Source: Neocallimastix lanati (nom. inval.) (Eukaryota; Neocallimastigomycota; Neocallimastigomycetes; Neocallimastigales; Neocallimastigaceae). Taken from it: 45,000 nucleotides of DNA. Below the pieces are notes generated by a model. It ran no database searches. It saw nothing but the letters and a program-made list of their open reading frames with translations, and was not told where the DNA came from. Within the stretch, counting starts at the first letter, position 1; each line of letters begins with the position of its first letter. The stretch is from the NCBI GenBank assembly GCA_016946835.1, contig JACVTC010000048.1, positions 937,501 through 982,500 of the forward strand. Reading direction: 5' to 3'. Positions 36,691 to 45,000 of the stretch are shown here, piece after piece. The position numbers and the translations under genes were made by a program.

Positions 36691-38991
36691 ATGCTTGCAG
36701 CTTGTGAAACTCATAAATTTTATAGTCCAGTGACGAATTGGAAATCAAAAAATAAGAATAGAAGAAGACAACAAATACTTGCTCTTAATCCCCAAAATAA
36801 TAAAAAGGTTCAAAAAAATGAAGTAGAGTCTCCAAAGATCCATCGGACTCCAAGATATTCAAAGAGTGATAATTCCCTAAAGAGTACCATACCCTTAAAG
36901 ATTCCAAAGTCAAAGTCTACTTGCGATGATTTAGCAATACCTAAGCGAGGTCAATCTTTAGGTAATAATATGAATAATATGTTTCCAAAGGCTTCACTTT
37001 CAAAAAATTCAAATTCAAATTCAAATGTAGATTCAAATACTAATTCAAATCTAAATTCAAAACCTATTGCTATACCTTCTTCTAATGAAAAGACACCAAA
37101 AATGATGGCTTCTGGTCAAAATACTAGAGCTGAAATGGAAAATAAAACGAATTTTAATTATGGTAATCATTCTTTAATGATGGATTCTCCTCCATCCTCA
37201 CCACCTCCAAAAACTCATTCCTTTAGGAAAAATCGTTCAATGGGTTCCATTCCAAAGGTGAATCTTCCTTCTGATATGTCATTTCCTGATCATCATTTGT
37301 TAAGGAAACAACCTTCGATGGGTTCCATTCCCAAAAGGACTTCTCCTCCAATAAGAGGTCCATCCATGGATCATCATTTACTAAAGAAGGATTCATCAAT
37401 GTCTTCTCTTCCAAAGTCGGCTTCTCCTCCAATAAGAAGTCCACCCATGGATCATCATCCTCTTTTTAGGAAGAGTTCTCCCAGGATGCCAACACCTCCA
37501 AGATCACCCCCTGGTGATTATCATTTATTAAGGAAAAATCCTATGGGACCCATTCCCAGCACGGCAGATACTTCCTTTGTTAATGGATTTAAGAATAATA
37601 AAAATAATATTAGGGAAATCGGTTATAATTCTAATCCTAATTCCAATTTTAATCCTAATCCTCATCCTTATCCTCAACCTCATCCTCAGCCTAATCAACC
37701 TCCAAGAATTAATACAACAAATTTATCAAACGTATCGAATTCTTTGGATTCCGGTACACTTGTAGATAGTGCTCACAGTGAATCTTCTTCCTATTTTACC
37801 TTCAGAAGAAATCTTCGTTCTCCTAAAATGGTTTTCAATCCAACGCCAGAACCTTCCTGTAATAGTAGTGTTGTTACCAATATTTTCTCACCCTCACTTT
37901 CCTCGGTTAATATCAGTCATGATATGATTGATCATGAATCCTCTGTGGCTACGCTTGTTCAAAGTCCTCCTGCAGGAGAGAGTAGTCTACTCTCAATGAA
38001 TAATGATCAACTCTTTAAACTTTTACCAAGGAAAATTGTAAAAGCTCTTGATAGTTATACCGCTCAAAATAGGTCCACTGAGATATCGTATAGTAAGGGT
38101 GACTTTTTCTTTGTGATTTCAGAAAATGATACCTACTACTTTGTAACTAATCCTTCCACCAAGCAATCCGGTTATGTTTCTAAATTTTCATTTGAACAAG
38201 TGGATCATTTTTCGAAGCAACCCCCCTCTTTTGGTAAGGCAAAAGCCTCTGGAAAATTATCCCCAATCGTGGAAGATGACGATTTCAAATTCGTTAAGGA
38301 ACGGACGGCCATTAATGATCGAATCATGACGGCATGTGTTAATGATGATATTTTGATCAGAAATACACAATATAAATTCCAAATTGAAATCACTAAAATT
38401 GATGGTACTGTGGCTGTGCTGAATCGATCCTACAATGATATCTGTGAGCTTCATCGTTCTCTCTTGGAATACTTCCCAGAAGATGCAGGAACCAATAGGC
38501 AGGAAAGAATTTTACCCTTCCTTCCTTCCTTTGATACTATCTTCAATCATCCAAGTCGATCTCCACGTCAAATTATAAGTTATTATTTACAACAGTTGAC
38601 CAAGTTACCAAATTATATTCAATTTTCTTATCCCTTTGATGAATTCTTCCGCCGTCGTAAGGAGGATATCCTATCCTCCATGGCCGTGGTCTCTCATTTA
38701 AGTTTCTTTGAAGATTCAGAAGATCTCTTAAGCGATCTTCATTCCACCCTTAAGGTTAAATTTATTATTGAGGATATGAAGACGGGAGGTCAAGAGGTTA
38801 ATAGTTTACGCGTGGATCCCGATATTGACTATTTTGATTTATTTGATATGCTTGAGGAACGATTTGACCGTACCTTTTCCAATATATTTTATAAAAATGA
38901 AATGGGTGAAAAGGTTAAAGTATTTGGAGATGGTGACTTAAAACTTTTCTTTAATTCCAATAATTTAAGTTTTGTTTTATGGGCAAAATAA
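36691..38991 (+). CDS. BEM1: BEM1-like polarity scaffold (SH3 - PX - PB1), single exon
   Basis: A 766-residue scaffold of the Bem1/Scd2 type, proteins that link Cdc42, its exchange factor and PAK kinases at sites of polarised growth. Residues 1-440 are low-complexity: Ser/Asn runs (102-125), proline-rich patches (PPSSPPPK near 167-174; a PNPHPYPQPHPQPNQPP run at 322-338) and a degenerate repeat with HHLLRK and SMGSIPK words (about 176-290). The SH3 spans about 446-505 (IVKALDSYTAQNRSTEISYS, NPSTKQSG). The PX spans about 552-655, with AVLNRSYNDICELHRSLLEY and ILPFLPSF in the positions of the phosphoinositide-binding basic patch and PxxP loop. PB1 spans 686-764: LKVKFIIED on strand 1 and EKVKVFGDGDLKLFF at the acidic motif. 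Classical Bem1 has two SH3 domains; only one is seen, most like the first, with altered ligand residues. The frame is intact, with no splice signal needed. The start at 36691 is the first ATG after the A-rich leader. Confidence 0.9.
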   Translation: MLAACETHKFYSPVTNWKSKNKNRRRQQILALNPQNNKKVQKNEVESPKIHRTPRYSKSDNSLKSTIPLKIPKSKSTCDDLAIPKRGQSLGNNMNNMFPKASLSKNSNSNSNVDSNTNSNLNSKPIAIPSSNEKTPKMMASGQNTRAEMENKTNFNYGNHSLMMDSPPSSPPPKTHSFRKNRSMGSIPKVNLPSDMSFPDHHLLRKQPSMGSIPKRTSPPIRGPSMDHHLLKKDSSMSSLPKSASPPIRSPPMDHHPLFRKSSPRMPTPPRSPPGDYHLLRKNPMGPIPSTADTSFVNGFKNNKNNIREIGYNSNPNSNFNPNPHPYPQPHPQPNQPPRINTTNLSNVSNSLDSGTLVDSAHSESSSYFTFRRNLRSPKMVFNPTPEPSCNSSVVTNIFSPSLSSVNISHDMIDHESSVATLVQSPPAGESSLLSMNNDQLFKLLPRKIVKALDSYTAQNRSTEISYSKGDFFFVISENDTYYFVTNPSTKQSGYVSKFSFEQVDHFSKQPPSFGKAKASGKLSPIVEDDDFKFVKERTAINDRIMTACVNDDILIRNTQYKFQIEITKIDGTVAVLNRSYNDICELHRSLLEYFPEDAGTNRQERILPFLPSFDTIFNHPSRSPRQIISYYLQQLTKLPNYIQFSYPFDEFFRRRKEDILSSMAVVSHLSFFEDSEDLLSDLHSTLKVKFIIEDMKTGGQEVNSLRVDPDIDYFDLFDMLEERFDRTFSNIFYKNEMGEKVKVFGDGDLKLFFNSNNLSFVLWAK

Positions 38992-39175
38992 GTAGAAAAG
39001 TAAGAATAAGTTAAAATAAGTAAAATAAAAAAATTTTTTTTTATAACCTTGAAAAATGTTATCATATTAAAGAAAGAAAGAAAGAAAGAAAGAAAAAATA
39101 TTTATATATCTATGTATATATATATATTTATTTATTTATTTATTTTTTTTTTTTTTTAATCAATGTATAAATACA

Positions 39176-39207
<32 letters not shown>

Positions 39208-39378
39208 TGGGTTAATAATTTACACTAAATTAATTTAATATTAATTTGTAAATCATTACTTTATTTAATATTTCTACATAATCTATTATCTATATATAAT
39301 ATATGTATATGTAGTTATATAAGTAAGGTTAAGAAAGAAAGAAAGAAAAGAAATTTTTTTTTTTTTTTTTGTAATCCT

Positions 39379-39538
39379 AAAGAAGAAAGAGTATTATAAA
39401 TATAAAAATTAAAGAAGAAAGAATATTATAAATATAAAAATTAAAGAAGAAAGAATATTATAAATATAAAAATTAAAGAAGAAAGAATATTATAAATATA
39501 AATATTAAAGAAGAAAGAGTATTATAAATATAAAAATA
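39379..39538. repeat. 32-bp minisatellite, five copies
   Basis: AAAGAAGAAAGAATATTATA plus an AATATAAAAATT tail starts at 39379, 39411, 39443, 39475 and 39507, exactly 32 bp apart. The first and fifth copies have GAGTATT for GAATATT; the fourth has one A-to-T change in its tail. Confidence 0.92.
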
Positions 39539-40291
39539 TATATATAAAAGTTTAAATATTTTTTAAATATAATTTTTATTATTAGTATTTTTTTTTTTTT
39601 TTTTTTTTTTTAATTTTATTAAATATAATAAAATATTCCTTTTTTTTTTTTTTTTTTCTTATATGAACTAAATGGAAAGGCATAAAACAAAACAAAACAA
39701 AACAAGACAAAAGAAAAAAAAAAAAAAAGGATTATTATATATATAATTAATAATAATAATAATATAAACATTTTATATAGTTATAAATTTTATTTATACA
39801 AATTGTTTAAAGAAAGAAAAAAAAAAAAAAAAAAAAAAAAAAGATTTAAAAGAAAGAAAAAAAAATTTTTTTTTATTTATAATATTATAAAATAAAAAAA
39901 AAAAAAAAGTAAGAAAAATTGTAAAAAAAAAAAATTGTAAAAAAAAATTTAAGCAATTATAGTTTAAAAAAAAAAAAAAATAATTAAAAAATTAAAAAAA
40001 AATTAAAAAAATTTTTAATAAAATAAAGCTTTTATAAAATAAAAAAAAAAAAAAAAAAAAAAAGTAAAAGGAAACGCTTTAAAAAAAAAAAAAAAAAGTA
40101 AATAAAATTAAAAAATAATAAAATAAAAAAAAATAATAAAATAATAATAATAATAATAAGAGAAAAAAAAAAAAAAAAAAAAAAAAGTAATAATAAATAA
40201 ATAAAATTCAATTAAAAAAAAAAAAAAAGTTAATATTATTAATTAATTAAATAAATTATTAAAAATAATTAAAATAAAAATAAATAAATAA

Positions 40292-40331
<40 letters not shown>

Positions 40332-40794
40332 AAAATAAATAATTATAAATAAATGATTAAATAATGGAATATTAAATAATAAATAAATTAAATAATGGAA
40401 TAAATAAAAAAAAAAAAAAAAAAAAAAAAAAGTTTTTTAATCCATTTATTTCTTAAAAAAAAAAAAAAAAAAAAAGTGAAAAAAAAAATTTTTGAATAAA
40501 CTATTTTTAGTGAGAGTTATTGTATTGGATTGATAAATAAAAACTTTATTATATAAAAAAAAAATAATGAATGAAGGAGAGGGTGTCTTATCATGTCTAA
40601 AAAAAAAAAAAAAAAAAAAAAAATTTATTTTTTTTTTTGTTTGTAAATTAACAACTAACAACCAATATTATTTCAATATCAAATAAAGTAATGTTGGCCC
40701 CTTGTTTGTCACACACAGATAGGAATAATAATTATTAAGAATTAAATAATGGATTTCTGATAGTAGTAGTAGTTAGTAACAAAGTTTATAATAG

Positions 40795-40935
40795 TAATAA
40801 TAATAATAACGATAATACTAATAATAATAATAATAATAGAAATAATAATAGAAATAATAATAATAATAGAAATAATAATAATAATAGAAATAATAATAAT
40901 AATAGAAATAATAATAATAATAGAAATCATAATAT
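40795..40935. repeat. (AAT)n array with a regular AATAGA interruption (18-bp period)
   Basis: AATAATAATAATAATAGA units repeat at 18-bp spacing from about 40855 to 40926, preceded by less regular AAT triplets. On the plus strand it would read as Asn5-Arg units, but no flanking coding sequence is seen. Confidence 0.8.
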
Positions 40936-41000
40936 GGTTAATAATAGGTAATAGTATTATCATTACTACGAATAACGTAGAGGATCAATCAACGGGGTTG

Positions 41001-41060
41001 ATGAAAACGGATGAAAATGGTTGAAAACGGTTGAAAATGGTTGAAAATGGTTGAAAATCG
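41001..41060. repeat. 10-bp repeat (TTGAAAATGG), six copies
   Basis: Consecutive decamers at 41001, 41011, 41021, 41031, 41041 and 41051: ATGAAAACGG, ATGAAAATGG, TTGAAAACGG, TTGAAAATGG (twice) and TTGAAAATCG. Confidence 0.9.
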
Positions 41061-41179
41061 TGTTAATTTTTAGTTAATATTCTGAAATAATGAAATGAAA
41101 TGAAGGAAGAAGAGAGGGTGGTGTCTTATCATGTCTTAAAAAAAAATAAAAAACAAAAAAACAAAAAAACAAAAAAACA

Positions 41180-41210
<31 letters not shown>

Positions 41211-41747
41211 GTCTAATACCTATATAGGTGTCGTTAGGTGTCGTCGTGGTCCCGAGAGGATAATATCACTTTTTTTTTTTTTTTTTGATGGTGGTGGTGG
41301 TGGAAGAAAGAGGGAGGAGGAGTAGGAGGAGGAGGAGAAGGAATAGATACAGACATCTTATATTAATTGATTTAAAATTATTTTTTATAAAAAAAAAAAA
41401 AAAAAGAAGAAAAAGGAAAAAAAAAAGGAAAAAGAAAGTGGGGAATATTTTTATTTTTATTTTTATTTTTTTTTTTTTTTTCTGATGGAGGACTCTTAAA
41501 AAAAAAAAAAAAAATAATAAATCAAATCATTTTTTTCTGATGGACGTATCTTAAAAAAAAAAAAAAAAAAAAATTAAGAATTTCATTATAATAATAATTA
41601 AGAGTCCCTTCGTCGATGAGCCTCATTATTTAATCTTTTTAAAAATATGAAAGTTCTAGAAGGAACCTTTTTATAATTTAGATTAATATATATATATATA
41701 TATTTTAATAATAATATTTTTGTTTAAAAAAGAAGAAATCCCCCTCC

Positions 41748-41778
<31 letters not shown>

Positions 41779-41817
41779 ATAATATTTAGAATAAGTAAAA
41801 AATGTTTTAAAAATAAA

Positions 41818-41818
41818 A

Positions 41819-41911
<93 letters not shown>
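41818..41911. repeat. (AAT)n microsatellite, about 30 triplets
   Basis: Uninterrupted AAT triplets; the all-Ile frame on the minus strand is a translation of the repeat. Confidence 0.9.
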
Positions 41912-41913
<2 letters not shown>

Positions 41914-41964
41914 GTAATAATATTCAAAACGATAAAGTTTTTATAAATAAATTAAATTCAGAAA

Positions 41965-41995
<31 letters not shown>

Positions 41996-42847
41996 TATTA
42001 AAATTAAAAAAAAATAAAAAAAAGAAAAAAATAATAAAGTTCATAAAACAGTATACCAATAACTCATCACCTTACAGTTAATTAATAACTGTATGGCATA
42101 TGGGAGATGGGTACCTATATGTGCAAGTCTATGTTTTTTTCATACAACGAACCTCTTCACCTCCCCTCCCCCCTCCTTTCAAAATTTTATAGATAGATAG
42201 ATATATATATACATAAATTTTTTATTTAAAAGAGTGAATTCTTATTCCTGAATTAATAATACTACTACTATTTTTTTTTTTTTTTTAATTTTCTTTATGT
42301 CACTTGGTAATTTGCAATAATACCTTATTTTAATTCATTTAATTTATTTTACTTTTGTAAATGGAGGTTTACTCCCATATTTATTATTGTATAAATAACC
42401 ATTCTAATCAAAAGTTAAATGATTAAATAAATATTAATTTTTATAATTTTATTATTAATATATAAAAAATAATTTTTCCTAAATTATTTATTTATTTATT
42501 ATTTATTATTATTTATTATTAGATATTATTAATTTTTTTTTCTATCTTTTCTTTTCTTTTCTTCTAATTTTTTATTGATTCATATAGTTTAGATTAAGTT
42601 GAATTGTATTTTTTATTAATTAAAACACTATTATTACTACTACAATTATAAAGTATAATTATGTATTATTATAATTATGTATTATTAAAATTATTTATCA
42701 TTATTATAATTATGTATTATTAAAATTATTTATCATTATTATAATTATGAATTATTAAAATTATTTATTATTATTATAATTATGTATTACTATAATTATG
42801 TATTATTATAATTATGTATTATTATTATTGTTGTTGTTGTTGCTGCT

Positions 42848-43197
42848 CTTTTCATTTAATTCTATTTCTTTCCTTTTCTTTTTTTTCTTTCTTTTTCTTT
42901 CTTTCTTTCTTTCTTTCTTTTTTTTCTTTTTTCCTTTTTTTTTTTTTCCCCTTTTATTTCCTTTTTCCTTTTTTTCCTTTCTTTTTTTCCTTTCTTTCCT
43001 TTTCCCTTTTTTTACCCTTTTTGTTCTTTTTTTTTTTTTCTTTTTTCCATTTTCCTTTTTTCCCTTTTTCCCTTTTTTTTCCTTTTTTTCCCCTTTTTTT
43101 TTATCCTTTTTATCCTTTTTTTTTCTTTTTTCCCTTTTTCCCTTTTTTTTTATCCTTTTTATCCTTTTTTTTCCTTTTTTCCTTTTTCCTTTTTTAT
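42848..43197. repeat. 350-bp polypyrimidine (plus strand) / polypurine (minus strand) tract
   Basis: Almost entirely C and T on the plus strand, with only rare A (ATTTAATTCTA near the left end; TTTTATCC words near 43100-43165). It consists of TTTCTTT and TTTTTCCC words with C runs of two to four bases. It begins about six bases past the MATH gene's stop codon on that gene's downstream side. The 139-codon Lys/Arg-rich frame across it (42812-43231, minus) starts in the wrong frame inside the last MATH exon and is not called. Confidence 0.9.
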
Positions 43198-43202
43198 CTT
43201 TA

Positions 43203-43365
43203 TTAATTAACAACATAGGATAAAACTCCAAACATTACTTTATCATTATCATCAGTTAATTTATTAATGGTATTTCTTCGATATTCATTAAATAAATTAT
43301 CTTTCTTAATGAATTCTGCTACTTCATATTCTTCAGTATCCTCATTAAAATTTATTATCGAGGTT

Positions 43366-43416
<51 letters not shown>

Positions 43417-43813
43417 ATATATATATATATATATTTTTTAATAATTTTTATATAATATTTAATATTATTTAATATTTTTTAATATTATATATGTATATAT
43501 TATATTTTTTTTATTACATTATTTTATTATTATTATTTTTATAAATATATATAAATATACATATACATATGTAAAATATACCTTTAGCCCAAAAACAAGA
43601 ATATCTTTTAATATTTCTAAATGAAAATACAAAACTGGCGGATACTGAGCAGGCCTCCTCTTCTTCCTTACTAGTAAGATCATTGATTTTAATTTTTAAA
43701 GATATATATTCTTTATTTTTTTCATTAGGATAAAGAGATATTTTCCTTTTTTTTTTTTTTATGAGTGTGTATATGTATGACGTAGATGTGTTTTTTAAAA
43801 TAATAATAATAAA

Positions 43814-43845
<32 letters not shown>

Positions 43846-44694
43846 TATAAATATAAATATAAATAAAATAAAAAAATAAAAAATTAAAAAAATAAAATTA
43901 TTAATATATATTATAAAATTTTTTTTTTTTTGAGTGTGTATGCGTTTTACAAGATAAAAAGATTATGAATATATTAATTTTTTTTTATGTATTATATTAT
44001 ATATAGATTATATAATATAAATTTTATTTAAAAAAAAAAATAAAAACAATAATTATTGTTATTATTGTTTAAAATATATATATATATATATAATTTTTTA
44101 CCATTTATAATTATTACTTTCAAATTTAATTCTTCGATGATTATTTAATCTTAATACGTTTAATTCCTGTTCAAAATATTTTTCATGCTTATCATTTTTT
44201 TCATCAGTATCATAGGTCATTAAACTTTGCAGTTCTTCAATATATCGTTCTGAATTATTATATTATATTATATTATATTATATTATAGTATATTATTATT
44301 ATTATTATTATTATATTATTATTATTATTATATATATCCATATTATTCATGTAAATAAAAAAAAAAAAATTAGTTTGCTTTCTTTTTTATTACTATTATT
44401 ATTATTGTTATATTTTATTTAAAATGATACAATTATTTATATCTATCTTTCTATTTCTATTTCTATTTCTATATCTATATCTATCTATAAAGATATATTA
44501 AAAATTTAACAAACCTTTATTATATTCATAGCTACAGATATATGTGTCGAGAATAGCTTTATTATTTTCAATAATTGATTTATTATAGGATTTATCCTTT
44601 TTATATAACTCTTCTTTTGATGTAAACCATTCAATTCCACAATTTTTTTTGTTAATACTAAAATAGAAGGGTTGCTTATTGACTAAATGTTGAC
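43203..44694 (-). CDS. MATH-domain (TRAF-like) protein, C-terminal part, four exons; 5' end outside window
   Basis: Exons on the minus strand: 44694-44515, 44249-44102, 43745-43582 and 43366-43203, all GT-AG and in frame, ending at a stop at 43205-43203; at least 218 residues. Exon A encodes FYFSINKKNCGIEWFTSKEE. Exon B is charged and helical (RYIEELQSLMTYDTDEKNDK). Across the B/C junction comes NYKWKISLYPNEKNKEYISL, followed by CSVSASFVFSFRN and YSCFWAKG. Exon D gives IINFNEDTEEYEVAEFIKKD and a terminal DKVMFGVLSYVVN. The WKISLYPN..EYISL opening, the SVSASFVFSF strand and the final 'V-F-G-V' strand are the pattern of a MATH domain, a substrate- or partner-binding fold. Similar domains sit beside BTB or protease domains elsewhere; whether this one does cannot be seen. 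44695-45000 is intron-like A/T and ATT repeat. Confidence 0.78.
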
Positions 44695-44917
44695 CTAATT
44701 TTTTTTTTTTTTTTTTTTTTTTAAAAATATATATATATATAATGTTATAATATATTATATATAATATTATAATGTAATATTTATATAATATTATAATATA
44801 GAGAATAATGAGAACAATAAAAAATTATTATGTATTTATATTAATATATAATAATTATTTTTTATAAATATTATTATTATTATTTTTATAAATATTATTA
44901 TTATTATTTTTTATAAA

Positions 44918-44984
<67 letters not shown>

Positions 44985-45000
44985 ATTTTTTTTTTTTTTT
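44695..45000. other. Intron-like A/T sequence and (ATT)n at the right edge
   Basis: Poly(T) (44700-44722) directly upstream of the acceptor of the first visible MATH exon is poly(A) on the gene strand. The rest is A/T repeat, with (ATT)n from about 44923 to 44983. No upstream exon was found before the window ends. Confidence 0.6.

Larger units (their letters stand above)
40563..41150. repeat. Duplicated segment, each copy ending in poly(A)
   Basis: AATAATGAATGAAGGAGAGG at 40564-40583, then GTGTCTTATCATGTCT and a poly(A) run (from 40599), is repeated at about 41088-41137 as AATGAAATGAAATGAAGGAA..GAGAGGGTGGTGTCTTATCATGTCTT followed by poly(A). The copies differ by small insertions (AGAAG, GT). 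They lie on the same strand about 530 bp apart. Confidence 0.75.
38992..42847. other. 3.9 kb A/T spacer with minisatellites and small G/C islands
   Basis: The BEM1-like 3' region starts with AAAG repeats (39071-39092). Beyond it are poly(A)/poly(T) blocks, several small repeats (listed separately) and short islands with more G/C at 40560-40600, 40975-41065, 41095-41140, 41200-41265, 41285-41345, 41600-41670 and 42050-42185. None translates into a recognised protein; the 66-codon Arg/Val frame at 41285-41485 is purine-repeat derived. An 8-bp-arm palindrome (TACAGTTA/TAACTGTA) lies at 42073-42093. Confidence 0.55.

Noticed and set aside
42812-43231. 139-codon Lys/Arg-rich frame, and the matching Phe-rich plus-strand frames
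   Set aside because: Pure translation of the polypyrimidine/polypurine tract; its first codons are a shifted reading of the last MATH exon.

Overview
The window is nuclear DNA of an extremely AT-rich fungus, most likely an anaerobic gut fungus (Neocallimastigomycota). The reasons are: near-total A/T outside exons; poly(dA:dT) runs and triplet repeats in every spacer; many GT-AG introns; Asn/Ser/Lys low-complexity inserts inside conserved proteins; and a Bem1-type polarity scaffold (PX plus PB1 domains), a fungal architecture. The lineage is inferred from composition and gene content, not from a marker gene.

Layout. 1-385 (-): N-terminal end of an Asn/Ser/Lys-rich protein running off the left edge. 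1891-3781 (+): PRI2, DNA primase large subunit, two exons, divergent from the first gene across a 1.5 kb spacer. 5169-9809 (-): PRPF4, U4/U6 snRNP WD40 protein, rebuilt here from ten exons and convergent with PRI2. 11019-13949 (-): an AIP-like FKBP/TPR co-chaperone in four exons, with a very large insertion in its FKBP domain. 15955-16720 (-): shredded Ty1/copia integrase and reverse transcriptase. 17599-20470 (-): shredded Ty3/gypsy RT, RNase H and integrase, with probable upstream element sequence and several minisatellites to about 22990. 22990-36690: 13.7 kb with no recognisable gene, filled by AT satellites, including a dispersed family with a 16-bp palindrome core. 36691-38991 (+): single-exon BEM1-like scaffold. 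38992-43202: AT-rich spacer with minisatellites, a duplicated poly(A)-tailed segment and a 350-bp pure-pyrimidine tract. 43203-44694 (-): last four exons of a MATH-domain protein whose 5' end lies beyond the right edge.

The host genes are unrelated housekeeping and signalling genes (replication priming, splicing, Hsp90-type co-chaperone, cell polarity, MATH adaptor), with no sign of an operon or cluster. The most unusual content is the Cys/His/Glu-rich insertion in the AIP-like protein, the Bem1-like protein with one SH3 lacking its usual ligand-binding aromatics, retroelement relics riddled with one-sided homopolymer runs, and the palindrome-bearing satellite. All exon models were assembled by eye from splice signals, reading-frame continuity and family resemblance; none is backed by transcript data.
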